Source: Allobosea sp. BH3 (GTDB lineage: Bacteria > Pseudomonadota > Alphaproteobacteria > Rhizobiales > Beijerinckiaceae). From it: a DNA stretch of 64,000 bases. Below are positions 1-8,863 of the stretch, one piece after another (position 1 is the stretch's first letter; every line of letters starts with the position of its first letter). A program made the position numbers and the translations under genes. The stretch spans positions 620,001-684,000 of the forward strand of contig NZ_JAIMCA010000001.1 of assembly GCF_025499465.1 (NCBI RefSeq), in the 5' to 3' direction. The notes below the pieces were generated by a model, which saw nothing but the letters and a program-made list of their open reading frames with translations, searched no databases and was not told the origin of the DNA.

Positions 1-232
1 GCTCTTTAGTCGGGCTTCCGCCGGACCGCAACCCCCTTTTCTCAGCCGGACCACGAATTTGCCCCCCGCCGCACCCGAGGCGGAGGCGGGAGCCCATCCG
101 CTGCCGCGGCGTGCGAGCGATCGGCTCGAACAGCTCCAAGCCTGAGCCGGAAGGCCGGCAGGGTCGACCAGCTCGGAAAAAGTTGAATCCGTCCCGCCGA
201 TATCCGGTTCAGCCGCGCGGCTGGTGGCCGCC
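1..232. other. left-edge non-coding stretch
   Basis: No convincing gene is seen here. The frames that cross it have no family features. It lies downstream of the Old Yellow Enzyme gene, which is read leftward, so it may hold the end of that transcript. I see no clear hairpin with a T-run. Confidence 0.4.
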
Positions 233-1333
233 TCAGGCCGCTTTCCCGGCCAGGAAGGGGTAGTCGGTATAGCCCTTCGCATCGCCGCCATAGAAGGTCG
301 CGACATCCGGCTCGTTGAGCGGCGCATCGGCCTCCAGACGTTCGACAAGGTCGGGGTTGGCGATGAACAGCCGGCCGAAGGCCACCGCATCGGCGTCCCC
401 GCTCTCGACGGCCTCGATCGCCAGGTCGCGATTGAAGCTGTTGTTGGCGATATAGGCACCCTTGAAGGCCTGCCGCAGCGCCTTGTAGTCGAACGGCAGA
501 TAGTCACGCGCATCGCGCGTCGCGCCCTCGACGACATGGATGAAGGCGATGCCGGTGTCGTTGAGCCGCGTCACCAGATGAGTGAACAGCGCCTGCGGAT
601 CGGAATCGCGCGCGTCGTTGGCCGGGCTCACCGGCGAGATGCGGATGCCGACGCGGCCCTTGCCGAAGACCTTGGCGACGGCCTCGACCACCTCGAGCGC
701 GAAGCGCACGCGGTTCTCGATCGAGCCGCCATAGGAATCCGTGCGCTTGTTGGAATCGTCGCGCAGGAACTGGTCGATCAGGTAGCCATGGGCGCCGTGG
801 ATTTCGACGCCGTCGAAGCCCGCCGCCTTGGCGTTCTCGGCCGCCTTGACGAAATCGCCGATGATGGCGGGGATCTCGGACAGGGCGAGCTCGCGCGGCT
901 GCGAGACTTCCGCAAAGCCGCTCTCGATATAGGTCTTGGTCTTGGCGAGCAGCGGCGAGGGCGCGACCGGCGCCTGCTGGCCGGGCTGCAGCGAGACATG
1001 GCTGACGCGGCCGACATGCCAGAGCTGGGCGATGATCTTGCCGCCCTTGGCGTGGACGGCGTCGGTGATCTGGCGCCAGCCCGCGATCTGCGCGTCGCTG
1101 TACATGCCCGGCGTCCAGACATAGCCCTGGCCCTGCTGCGAGACCTGCGTGCCCTCGGTCACGATCAGTCCGGCGCCGGCGCGCTGGCGGTAATATTCGA
1201 CATTGAGATCGTTGGGCGCATCGGTGCCGCGCGAGGCACGGTTGCGCGTCAGCGGCGCCATGACGACGCGGTTCTTCAGCTCGATGTCCCCGATGCGGAT
1301 CGGGGTGAACAGCTTGGGCGTGGCTTGGCTCAT
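233..1333 (-). CDS. Old Yellow Enzyme family alkene reductase
   Basis: This is an FMN-dependent NAD(P)H:flavin oxidoreductase of the OYE/NemA family, a cytoplasmic TIM barrel that reduces activated C=C bonds and often nitroesters or quinones. The protein has 366 residues, usual for the family. It begins with the LFTPIRIGDIELKNRVVMAP segment. The HGAHGYL motif has substrate-binding His179 and His182 and the proton-donor Tyr184. A downstream SYGGSIENR motif and a C-terminal YTDYPF tail are also typical. A longer frame opens upstream, but the ATG at 1333 is chosen because an AAGGA ribosome site lies just before it and family homology begins there. The physiological substrate cannot be told. The gene stands alone, next to but not co-directional with comF. 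Confidence 0.9.
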   Translation of the reverse strand: MSQATPKLFTPIRIGDIELKNRVVMAPLTRNRASRGTDAPNDLNVEYYRQRAGAGLIVTEGTQVSQQGQGYVWTPGMYSDAQIAGWRQITDAVHAKGGKIIAQLWHVGRVSHVSLQPGQQAPVAPSPLLAKTKTYIESGFAEVSQPRELALSEIPAIIGDFVKAAENAKAAGFDGVEIHGAHGYLIDQFLRDDSNKRTDSYGGSIENRVRFALEVVEAVAKVFGKGRVGIRISPVSPANDARDSDPQALFTHLVTRLNDTGIAFIHVVEGATRDARDYLPFDYKALRQAFKGAYIANNSFNRDLAIEAVESGDADAVAFGRLFIANPDLVERLEADAPLNEPDVATFYGGDAKGYTDYPFLAGKAA

Positions 1334-1513
1334 CGGAAGGTCCTTGGCTCGCGGCGGCTGCCGCGCAAATGCTCGCGTCGCGGTGGGCGGCAGGCTGCCG
1401 CCGGCCAATCGACAGGCTGAACTTAAGCGTGACAGAGTGTTCTGGAAGGGGTGCGAAAAATCGCCTCGCCCCGCCGGGATAAATCTTCTGCCGGGAGGCG
1501 CATCTGGAGATCG

Positions 1514-2328
1514 ATGATCCAGCGATTTCGGGGCCTGACGCGCGGAAAACCCTGCCGCACCGCGCCCTGGCCGCAGGCCGGCATGCGCTGCGCGCAGGGC
1601 TTTCGGGCGCGCTCGCGATCGTCTATCCGCCGAGTTGCATCGCCTGCCAGGGCGCGGTCGGGCAGGCGCAGGCCCTCTGCCCGTCCTGCTGGAGTTCGAT
1701 CGGCTTCATCGAGCGGCCCTATTGCGAGCGGCTCGGCACGCCGTTTGCGGTCGATCTCGGCCCCGGCCTGCTCTCCCCTGCGGCGATCACCGATCCGCCG
1801 GTCTATGCCCGGGCGCGCGCCGTCTGCCGCTTCGACGGGGTGGCCCGCGAGCTGGTCCACCGCCTGAAATACGGAGACAGAACCGAACTCGCACTGACGC
1901 TCGGCCGCATGATGGCGCAGGCCGGCCGCGAGCTGCTCGTCGATGCCGATCTTGTCGTGCCCGTGCCGCTGCACCGGACGCGTCTCTGGAGCCGGCGCTT
2001 CAACCAGGCGGCGGCGCTAGCCGGTGTCGTCGCCCGCCACGCCGGGTTGCCGGTGGCTCGGGCGGCGCTGGCCCGCGTCAAGCGGACGCGCCAGCAGGTC
2101 GGCCTCACACGTCCGCAGCGCGCCGAGAACCTGCAAGGGGCCTTTCGCGTGCCGGATACGATGCGCCCGCAGGTCGAGGGGCGGCGCATCCTGCTGGTCG
2201 ACGACGTGCTGACGACCGGCTCGACCGCCAATGCCGCCGCCCGCGCCCTGCTGCGGGCGGGCGCCCGCGACGTTGATGTCCTGACCTTCGCACGGGTCGT
2301 GACGGATGGCCGGGAAGACACTACATGA
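1514..2328 (+). CDS. comF: ComF family phosphoribosyltransferase-like protein, apparently frameshifted near its start
   Basis: ComF/GntX proteins have an N-terminal zinc ribbon and a C-terminal PRTase-like domain and are linked to DNA uptake. The frame ending at 2328 carries CIACQ and LCPSCW cysteine pairs (about 1636-1689), the linker ending RLKYGDR, and the PRPP-loop-like ILLVDDVLTTGST. This frame has no ATG, GTG or TTG between its upstream stop at 1480 and a GTG at 1840, which is inside the conserved domain. The only plausible start, ATG 1514 with a GGAG before it, is in another frame. One extra A in the AAAA run at 1546-1549 would join the two into a normal ComF N-terminus. It is either a real frameshift, a sequencing indel, or slippage on AAAA. 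Translation from GTG 1840 alone would give a truncated protein. Confidence 0.75.
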
Positions 2329-2371
2329 CGAAACAGAGACCTGATTGAACGAACCCGAGAGGCCTTCGCCC

Positions 2372-2629
2372 ATGCCGCCGGTCACGATTTACACCACCTC
2401 CTGGTGCCCCTATTGCCGGGCCGCCAAGAGCTTGCTGACGCAGAAGAGCGTCGCCTTCACGGAGATCGACGTGGACGGCAGGCCGGAGCTCCGCCAGGAA
2501 ATGACGGCGCGAGCCAATGGGCGCACCTCGGTGCCACAGATCTTCATCGGTGAGACGCATGTCGGCGGCTCCGACGACATCCACGCCCTCGATGCAGCCG
2601 GCAAGCTCGACAAGCTGCTGGCGGCCTGA
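2372..2629 (+). CDS. grxC: glutaredoxin 3
   Basis: An 85-residue dithiol glutaredoxin of the GrxC type, which reduces protein and glutathione mixed disulfides using glutathione in the cytoplasm. The active site is CPYC (Cys12, Cys15), followed by a TSVPQIF cis-proline segment and a GG-S/D glutathione-binding motif (HVGGSDD). A TTG at 2345 would add nine residues, but ATG 2372 with GAGAGG upstream gives the standard GrxC length. It follows comF closely and precedes a DUF1178 gene. The order comF-grxC-DUF1178 is common in Hyphomicrobiales and suggests co-transcription. Confidence 0.93.
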   Translation: MPPVTIYTTSWCPYCRAAKSLLTQKSVAFTEIDVDGRPELRQEMTARANGRTSVPQIFIGETHVGGSDDIHALDAAGKLDKLLAA

Positions 2630-2681
2630 GCGCCGGCCTGGCCTTGCCAAAGACGCACGCAGGCTTAAGTCCCTAGGCGAC

Positions 2682-3173
2682 ATGATCCGCTACAGCCTCA
2701 TCTGCGACAACGCCCACGAATTCGAAAGCTGGTTCTCGACCTCCGCCAGCTTCGAGGAGCAGGCTGGGCGCGGCCTGGTGACCTGCCCGCTCTGCGGCAG
2801 CCCGAAGGTGGAGCGCGCGATCATGTCGCCCAATGTGGCGCGCACCGATCTCGGCGCCCGTCAATCGGAACCTGCGACGATGGAGCCGGCGCCGAGCACT
2901 CCTGCGCCGGTCCCGGCTTCTCCCGCTCCGATGGCTCTGATGGGCGAGAAGGAAGCCGCCTTCCGCGAGATGCTGGCCTCGCTGCACGCCCATGTCCGCG
3001 AGAACGCCGAGGATGTCGGAAAGGGCTTCGCCGACGAGGCCCTGAAGATCCACCATGGCGAGACGGAAGCGCGCCCCATCTACGGCGAGGCGACGACCGA
3101 GGACGCTCGCATGCTGCATGAGGAAGGCGTCGACTTCCTGCCGCTTCCGCGCCTGCCGAGCTCCGGAAACTGA
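2682..3173 (+). CDS. DUF1178 family protein
   Basis: A 163-residue protein of unknown function. It begins MIRYSLICDNAHEFESWF and has Cys8 plus a CPLC pair (Cys35, Cys38), which suggests a small zinc ribbon. An alanine/proline-rich linker of about 30 residues (about 66-85) separates this from a C-terminal segment rich in charged residues, with DEALKIHHGE and EARPIYGEAT, as in other DUF1178 members. The ATG at 2682 is chosen because homology begins exactly there; the longer upstream frame overlaps grxC and has no family features. It lies 52 bases after grxC and is probably in the same operon. Confidence 0.88.
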   Translation: MIRYSLICDNAHEFESWFSTSASFEEQAGRGLVTCPLCGSPKVERAIMSPNVARTDLGARQSEPATMEPAPSTPAPVPASPAPMALMGEKEAAFREMLASLHAHVRENAEDVGKGFADEALKIHHGETEARPIYGEATTEDARMLHEEGVDFLPLPRLPSSGN

Positions 3174-3436
3174 CGCCTTCCTGTCGGAACCGTAATATCT
3201 CCTCCGCAGTTCTTGATATCGGGCCGCGAAAAAACGCGATCACGGGCGCGGAATTTTTCTATATATTTCAATAATTTATCGACATGTCACCGAGCGGCAG
3301 CATCGGCTGGAGGCTCCTCAGCGGCCTTCCCCCCTTCCTTTGCGGATTAAACTTCTGTTAAGGATTCGGGAGTTCCTTCCGGTGATCCGGTTGCGCCTTT
3401 CGGCAACCAGAGCTTTCGAATCCAAGAGGTTGTCGC
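3174..3436. promoter_or_regulatory. AT-richer intergenic region upstream of the cell-wall hydrolase
   Basis: About 260 bases without a gene. The middle (about 3230-3290) is clearly AT-richer than its surroundings, with a TATATATTTCAATAATTTAT stretch. It is a reasonable place for the promoter of the hydrolase that starts at 3437, but no confident -35/-10 pair can be named. No terminator hairpin is obvious. Confidence 0.3.
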
Positions 3437-4342
3437 ATGAAGCGGACCACGATCGCTGCGCTTGGTCTCCGTTCCGACGGAGCTTTCCGGTCCAGCGGAC
3501 GCAGGTCCATTCCGCTTCTGATTGCGCTGGCCGCGCCCGTCCTGGGCGCCTGCAGCCTGTCTCCCGTCGAGACAGCCGCGGTCACCGCGCCGGCGACGAA
3601 GCATCCGGCAGCCGCCCGCAAGCATGCCGTCGCCCTGGCCAAGGCCGATCCGCGCGAGAAGGATTGCCTCGTCCGCGCGATGTATTTCGAATCGAATCGG
3701 TCCAGCGAATCCGGCCTGCTCGGTGTCGGCACAGTCGTGATGAACCGGGTCGAGTCGGCGCGCTATCCCGAGACGATCTGCGGCGTGGTCGGCGCGCCGC
3801 GCCAGTTCGCCGCCGGTGTCCTGAGCCGCCCGATGACAGATGGCGTCCTGCCGAAGGTCGAGGCCATCGCCGAGGATATCCTCAACGGCCGCCGCAGCGA
3901 TGCGGTCGGCGCGGCCAAGCACTTCCACATGGCCGGCCTGCGCTTCGGCTATAAGAACATGCATTATGTGACCGTGGCCGGCGGCAACGCCTTCTACGTG
4001 AAGGGCGAGCGTCCGGAGCGCCGGCGCATCGAGGAGCCGACGATGCAGCTCGCATCTGCTTCCTCCACGCCGCTCGTCACGGCCTCCTCCTCGGCGACCG
4101 CCGCCGCTTCTTTCGCCTCGGCGCCGCTCGCCTTCGCTCCGGAGACCACCGCTCCGAAGCTCCCCACGATCGAGACGCCGGCCGCCATGCTCGTCAGGAA
4201 CGCGCCGCTGCCCCCGGGCCGCCCGCTCGATCTGGATCCGCCGAAGGCACCGCTGCGCGCCTTCGTTGCGCCGCAAAAGGCCGACAACCGCGTGGCGACG
4301 CTGCTGCCTTCCGACATCCGGGGCAGCCTTCCCTCGCGATAG
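3437..4342 (+). CDS. SleB-like cell-wall hydrolase, predicted lipoprotein
   Basis: This predicted periplasmic lipoprotein has a Hydrolase_2 (SleB, PF07486-type) catalytic domain. The N-terminus is basic, then hydrophobic (about residues 24-36), and ends with LGAC, with the lipidated Cys at 39. The catalytic domain lies at about 70-195. It includes the EKDCLVRAMYFES start (the Glu in YFE is the expected acid), VVMNRVESARYP, and an AAKHFHM-to-HYVTVAGGNAFY end. The C-terminal 100 residues are low complexity, rich in Ala, Pro and Ser, as in many envelope proteins. Family members are thought to cleave peptidoglycan as lytic transglycosylases or amidases; the exact bond is not known here. Length is 301 residues. 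Confidence 0.85.
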   Translation: MKRTTIAALGLRSDGAFRSSGRRSIPLLIALAAPVLGACSLSPVETAAVTAPATKHPAAARKHAVALAKADPREKDCLVRAMYFESNRSSESGLLGVGTVVMNRVESARYPETICGVVGAPRQFAAGVLSRPMTDGVLPKVEAIAEDILNGRRSDAVGAAKHFHMAGLRFGYKNMHYVTVAGGNAFYVKGERPERRRIEEPTMQLASASSTPLVTASSSATAAASFASAPLAFAPETTAPKLPTIETPAAMLVRNAPLPPGRPLDLDPPKAPLRAFVAPQKADNRVATLLPSDIRGSLPSR

Positions 4343-4488
4343 GCGCGCGGGACAGGCATAGCCCGGCGCGAACCGGCACCGACGCGGCAATCGCGTCCGC
4401 CTAACGTCGAAGGGGACATCGCCGAAGCTCTGGCGTTATCTTCGCCGCAGTGCAACATTCAGATTGCTCTGCAAGACGGGGAGACGCC

Positions 4489-6477
4489 ATGACCGCGACG
4501 ACACCCGGCGGCGATAAGGCGGCGCAGCGCGACAAGCCCTGGATCTTCCGCACCTATGCGGGCCATTCAGACGCGGCTGAATCCAACCGGCTCTACCGCA
4601 CCAACCTCGCCAAGGGACAGACGGGCCTCTCCGTCGCCTTCGATCTGCCGACACAGACGGGCTACGACCCGGACCATGTGCTGGCGCGTGGCGAGGTCGG
4701 CAAGGTCGGCGTGCCGATCTCCCATCTCGGCGACATGCGCGCGCTGTTCGCCGAGATCCCGCTCGCGCAGATGAACACCTCGATGACGATTAACGCGACG
4801 GCGGCCTGGCTGCTTTCGCTCTACATCGCCGTTGCCGACGAGCAGGGCGCGGACCGCAGGCTCCTGCAGGGCACGACGCAGAACGACCTGGTCAAGGAGT
4901 ATCTCTCGCGCGGCACCTATGTCTTCCCGCCGCGCCCCTCCATGCAGCTCACCACCGACATCGTCGTCTTCACGGCGAGCGAGCTGCCGAAATGGAACCC
5001 GACCAACGTCTGCTCCTACCACCTGCAGGAGGCCGGCGCCTCGCCGGTGCAGGAGCTCTCCTTCGCGCTGGCGACCGCCATCGCCCTGCTCGATTCGATC
5101 CGCTCCCGGCCAGAAGTCTCCGCGGAGGATTTCCCCGGCACAGTCGGGCGTATCTCCTTCTTCGTGAATGCCGGGATGCGCTTCGTCACCGAGCTCTGCA
5201 AGATGCGGGCGTTTGTCGAGCTCTGGGACGAGATCACATTGGGCAGGTATGGCGTCACCGAGGAGCAGCACCGCCGCTTCCGCTATGGCGTGCAGGTCAA
5301 TTCGCTCGGGCTGACCGAGCCGCAGCCCGAGAACAACGTCTACCGCATCCTGATCGAGATGCTGGCAGTGACGCTCTCGAAGAAGGCCCGTGCACGGGCC
5401 GTGCAGCTCCCCGCCTGGAATGAGGCGCTCGGCCTGCCGCGGCCCTTCGACCAGCAATGGTCGCTGCGCATGCAGCAGGTTCTGGCCTATGAGACCGACC
5501 TGCTCGAATTCGGCGACATCTTCGACGGCTCGGCCGCCATCGACGCCAAGGTCCGCGAGCTCAAGGAAGCGGCGCTGGAGGAACTCGCCCGCATCGACGA
5601 CATGGGCGGCGCGCTCGCCGCCGTCGAGAGCGGCTACATGAAGCAGGCGCTGGTCGAGAACGGCGCGCGCCGCATCGAGGCGATCGAGCGCGGCGAGCAG
5701 GTCGTCGTCGGCGTCAACAAATTCACCAACAGCGAGCCCTCCCCGCTCTCGGCCGGGGACGGCAACGTGGTCACCGTGCCGGATTCGGTCGAGACCGAGG
5801 CCATCGCCCGGCTCAAGGCCTGGCGCGAGGCGCGCGGCGGGAAGGCCGCCGAGGCAGCGCTCTCGGAGCTGGCGGCCAGCGCGCGAGAGGGCCGCAACGT
5901 CATGCCCGCCTCGATCGCCTGCGCCAAGGCCGGTGTCACCACGGGCGAGTGGGCGCAGACCCTGCGCGAGATCTTCGGCGAATACCGCGCCCCCACCGGC
6001 GTCGACACGACGAAGCTGGGCGACGCGGCCGGCCTCGCCACGGCGAAGGCCGCCGTCGAAAAGGCGACGGAGCGGCTCGGCCGCCCGCCCCGCTTCCTCG
6101 TCGGCAAGCCGGGGCTCGACGGCCACTCGAACGGCGCCGAGCAGATCGCGGTCAGGGCGCGGGACGCCGGCATGGCTGTCAGCTATGGCGGCATCCGCCA
6201 GACGCCGGAGGAGATCGTCAGCGACGCGAAGGAGCAGGCGGCCGACATCATCGGGCTCTCCATCCTGTCCGGCTCGCATCTGCCGCTGGTGCGGGACGTC
6301 ACAGCCCGCCTGCGCGTCGCCGGCATGAACGTGCCCGTCGTGGTCGGCGGCATCATCCCGCCCGACGACGAGAACGCGCTCCGCAACATGGGCGTGGCGG
6401 CGGTCTACACGCCGAAGGATTTCGCGCTGGATGGCATCATCGCCGATGTCGCGGGGCTGGCTGCGAAGAAGGGATGA
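4489..6477 (+). CDS. ecm: ethylmalonyl-CoA mutase (MeaA-like)
   Basis: A coenzyme B12-dependent acyl-CoA mutase that converts (2R)-ethylmalonyl-CoA to (2S)-methylsuccinyl-CoA in the ethylmalonyl-CoA pathway. This pathway replaces the glyoxylate shunt for acetyl-CoA assimilation in many Alphaproteobacteria. The TIM-barrel mutase domain fills the first 510 residues (RTYAGHSDAAESNRLYR, SVAFDLPTQTGYDPDH, QMNTSMTINATAAWLL). The B12-binding domain is fused at the C-terminus, with D544-G-H546-S-N-G549 and an LSGSH segment. At 662 residues in one chain it matches Ecm/MeaA rather than the two-subunit methylmalonyl-CoA mutase, whose chains are longer. ATG 4489, preceded by GGGGAG, is preferred to the ATG-like start 39 bases upstream. 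The other pathway genes are not nearby. Confidence 0.88.
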   Translation: MTATTPGGDKAAQRDKPWIFRTYAGHSDAAESNRLYRTNLAKGQTGLSVAFDLPTQTGYDPDHVLARGEVGKVGVPISHLGDMRALFAEIPLAQMNTSMTINATAAWLLSLYIAVADEQGADRRLLQGTTQNDLVKEYLSRGTYVFPPRPSMQLTTDIVVFTASELPKWNPTNVCSYHLQEAGASPVQELSFALATAIALLDSIRSRPEVSAEDFPGTVGRISFFVNAGMRFVTELCKMRAFVELWDEITLGRYGVTEEQHRRFRYGVQVNSLGLTEPQPENNVYRILIEMLAVTLSKKARARAVQLPAWNEALGLPRPFDQQWSLRMQQVLAYETDLLEFGDIFDGSAAIDAKVRELKEAALEELARIDDMGGALAAVESGYMKQALVENGARRIEAIERGEQVVVGVNKFTNSEPSPLSAGDGNVVTVPDSVETEAIARLKAWREARGGKAAEAALSELAASAREGRNVMPASIACAKAGVTTGEWAQTLREIFGEYRAPTGVDTTKLGDAAGLATAKAAVEKATERLGRPPRFLVGKPGLDGHSNGAEQIAVRARDAGMAVSYGGIRQTPEEIVSDAKEQAADIIGLSILSGSHLPLVRDVTARLRVAGMNVPVVVGGIIPPDDENALRNMGVAAVYTPKDFALDGIIADVAGLAAKKG

Positions 6478-6482
6478 CCACT

Positions 6483-6615
6483 GTCATCCCGTGCGCGCTG
6501 CCGCGTGTAGCGCCGCTGCGCAGACACGGGACCGTCTGCAGGAAAAGGCGCCTGCTCGTCATGCGATCCCGCATCTGCGCAGCAGCACTGCGTGCCGCAG
6601 CGCGTGCGGGATGAC
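6483..6615. repeat. palindromic intergenic repeat, TCATCCCG type
   Basis: The element starts GTCATCCCG and ends CGGGATGAC, with smaller internal inverted pieces, including a GCGCTGC/GCAGCGC-like set. Its spacer resembles that of the bipartite repeats elsewhere in the window (AGGAAAAGGCGCC). It lies between the convergent ecm and J-domain genes and could act as a bidirectional RNA hairpin. Confidence 0.65.
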
Positions 6616-6623
6616 ATGCCGGA

Positions 6624-7244
6624 TCACACCATCCCCACGCTCTTCAGCTGCTGATACGCCTTCAGGATCTCCTGCAGCGTGCCTTCGCGCGAGCGGTCGC
6701 CGCCATTGGCGTCCGGGTGAAAGCGCTTCACGAGTTCCTTGTAGCGCGCCTTGATCGCGGCGGCGTCGGCCGTGTCGTCGAGGCCGAGCGTGTCCAGCGC
6801 CTTGCGCGCCACGACGCCGACGCGCGACTCCGGCTGCGCCGCCTGCTGCTTGTTGCGTGCGCCGAACAGGTTGAAGGCGTCGTGCAGATCCTCTCCGCTC
6901 TCGCCCTTCGCCGCGCGGCGCCCGCGCTGCGACGTCCGCCCGGCCTGGGAATTGACGCCGAGCTTCCAGGTCGGCCGATGGCCGATCTCCTCCTGCTTCG
7001 CGTAGGCGGCGAGCGCCTCGTCATCCATGCCGGCGAAATAGTTGTAGGTCGCGTTATAGGCCTTCACATGCTCCATGCAGAACAGGAAGAACTGCCCCTC
7101 GCGCCCGCGCCCCATGGGCGCGCGGAATTCGCCGGTGCGGGTGCAGCCGGCATGGTTGCAACGCGGCGCGTCGCCGTCCACGACCGCTTCCGCCTCGGAA
7201 GGGCCGATCCTGATGCGATCGAAAAGGCGCGAGTTGATGTTCAT
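6624..7244 (-). CDS. J-domain co-chaperone with N-terminal Cys cluster
   Basis: A 206-residue protein whose C-terminal 60 residues are a J domain: ALDTLGLDDTADAAAIKARY then FHPDANGG, with His176-Pro177-Asp178, the motif that stimulates DnaK ATPase. The N-terminal part has Cys29, Cys34, Cys56 and His59 (CNHAGC and FCMEH), which could bind a metal, and a conserved Tyr-rich segment (AYNATYNYF). This layout is known in Hyphomicrobiales DnaJ-like proteins, with the J domain at the C-terminus instead of the N-terminus. The ATG at 7244 starts the MNINSRLFDRIR segment; the longer upstream frame overlaps the bolA promoter. It is transcribed divergently from bolA, with about 100 bases between. Confidence 0.85.
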   Translation of the reverse strand: MNINSRLFDRIRIGPSEAEAVVDGDAPRCNHAGCTRTGEFRAPMGRGREGQFFLFCMEHVKAYNATYNYFAGMDDEALAAYAKQEEIGHRPTWKLGVNSQAGRTSQRGRRAAKGESGEDLHDAFNLFGARNKQQAAQPESRVGVVARKALDTLGLDDTADAAAIKARYKELVKRFHPDANGGDRSREGTLQEILKAYQQLKSVGMV

Positions 7245-7347
7245 CGTCGAAGGGTTATGAGACGCAAAGGGTTCGGCCGGCAAGTGCGTGCACTGCAGCA
7301 GGCACTTGCCGAACCGGCAGGACAATCATCGCAATGGTGACGCGATC

Positions 7348-7620
7348 ATGACCTCAATCGCTGAAAGAATCACGCGAAAGCTGACGGATGCCTTCGCGCC
7401 GCAGCAACTCGAGGTGATCGACGAATCGCACCAGCATCACGGGCATGGCGGCTGGCGCGAGGGCGGAGAGACTCATTTCAGGGTCCATATCGTGTCGGAT
7501 GCCTTTGCCGGCAAGACCCGGCTGGAGCGCCACCGGCTGGTCAACGCCGCCCTGACGCAGGAACTGGCCGACCGCGTCCATGCGCTTGCTATAGCGGCGA
7601 AGGCGCCCGGCGAGGCCTGA
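7348..7620 (+). CDS. bolA: BolA family protein
   Basis: A 90-residue BolA protein. These partner monothiol glutaredoxins in Fe-S cluster trafficking and also affect cell shape. The sequence shows the expected KLTDAFAPQQLEVIDESHQH opening, a His-rich loop (HQHHGHGG), then THFRVHIVSDAFAGKTRLERH and the terminal helix with HALAIAAKAP. ATG 7348 gives the family length; the earlier in-frame codon at 7288 would add 20 unrelated residues. The gene pair J-domain/bolA is divergent, a common arrangement in this order. A monothiol glutaredoxin partner is not seen in the window. Confidence 0.92.
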   Translation: MTSIAERITRKLTDAFAPQQLEVIDESHQHHGHGGWREGGETHFRVHIVSDAFAGKTRLERHRLVNAALTQELADRVHALAIAAKAPGEA

Positions 7621-7624
7621 ACCC

Positions 7625-8818
7625 TTAGGGCTTCTTCGGCCGCGCCGGCGCCAGCGCATAGACGGCGGCCGAAATCAGCAGCGCCGCCGCAAAGGCCCAA
7701 TGCAGCCGGGCGAAGGTCTCGGCCGGCTCGAGCCCGGCGGCACGCTGCGTCGCGATGAACCAGCCGGAGAGGGACTGCGCCGCCGCGGCCCCTGCGATGA
7801 AGAGGAAATTCGCGCAGGTCATGCCGCGCCCGATCAGGTGTTCGGGGAAGAACCGGCGCGCATGCGCCATCAGGATCGCATAGGTGAAGCCGGCCGCGCC
7901 GATCAGCGAGAACAGCGCGACCGCCAGGAACGGCGCGCCCTGCCCGGTGAGCGCCAGCAGCGCGAAGCTCGCGACTGTCGCCAGCGTGCCCCAGAACACG
8001 ATCGACTTGGCGCGGCCTGTACGATTCTCGATCCAGCCATATACGAAGGCTCCGACGATCATCGCGACCGCCATGATCGTAGCGGCATGGCCGGCCCCGA
8101 TCGCGTCATAGCCGTGGACCTGCATCATGAACGGCGCGATCCACAGGCCCCGCGCGGTCGCGATGATCCCATATCCACAGAGGATCAGCGGCGCGAGCAG
8201 CCAGAAGGGCCTCAGGGTCAGGATGCTGGCGAGGCCCTGCAGCAGCCCCTCCTCCGGCCCCGGATGGGCGGCGCGCGGTGGATCGCGCACCAACGCCACC
8301 GCCAGCACCGTCGCGGCGAGGAAGCAGACGGCCATCGCCATCATCGCGCCACGCCAGCCGTAATGCTGGGCGGCGATGGCGAGCGGGGCCGCGCCCGCGA
8401 CGTTGCCGAGCGAGCCCAGCCCGATGAAGAGCGAGGTCAGGAAGCCGAAGCGCCCCGGCGCGGCGCACCGGGCAAAAAGGAACAGCGCGGACATGAAGAC
8501 CGGCGAGCAGCCGAAGCCGATCAGCGCCATGCCGATGCCGGCCGAGATCGGCCCGCCGGCCTGCGCGAACAGGAAGGCTCCGACGGAGCCCACCACCATC
8601 GCGACCGCCACCGTGCGGCGCGGCCCGATCCGGTCGAGCGCCCAGCCGATCGGGAACTGCGCCAGCGCGAAGGCGATGAACCAGGCCGCGCCGAGCAGGC
8701 CGAAGGTGGCCGGACCGATGCCGAGATCGGCCATCACCGGCCCGGCGATCACGCTCAGGAAGGAGCGGTAGAAGATCGACAGGACATAGGCCGGCAGAAG
8801 CGCGATGAAGACGATCAC
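7625..8818 (-). CDS. MFS transporter
   Basis: A 397-residue major facilitator superfamily carrier with about twelve hydrophobic segments in two sets of six. The loop between helices 2 and 3 has the signature-like GWALDRIGPRRT, and the matching loop in the second half has GWIENRTGRAK. The start is a GTG at 8818; the upstream sequence runs directly into a palindromic repeat, so a slightly different start is possible. The substrate cannot be told. The gene is convergent with bolA, with only four bases between the stop codons. Confidence 0.85.
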   Translation of the reverse strand: MIVFIALLPAYVLSIFYRSFLSVIAGPVMADLGIGPATFGLLGAAWFIAFALAQFPIGWALDRIGPRRTVAVAMVVGSVGAFLFAQAGGPISAGIGMALIGFGCSPVFMSALFLFARCAAPGRFGFLTSLFIGLGSLGNVAGAAPLAIAAQHYGWRGAMMAMAVCFLAATVLAVALVRDPPRAAHPGPEEGLLQGLASILTLRPFWLLAPLILCGYGIIATARGLWIAPFMMQVHGYDAIGAGHAATIMAVAMIVGAFVYGWIENRTGRAKSIVFWGTLATVASFALLALTGQGAPFLAVALFSLIGAAGFTYAILMAHARRFFPEHLIGRGMTCANFLFIAGAAAAQSLSGWFIATQRAAGLEPAETFARLHWAFAAALLISAAVYALAPARPKKP

Positions 8819-8863
8819 GTCGGGAATTCCGCTGAATGACGAAGCGCCGAGAACGAAAGACGC

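Noticed and set aside
4343..4488. Possible cobalamin riboswitch before the B12-dependent mutase
   Set aside because: The 145 bases show no recognisable B12-box sequence, and the enzyme needs but does not make the cofactor.
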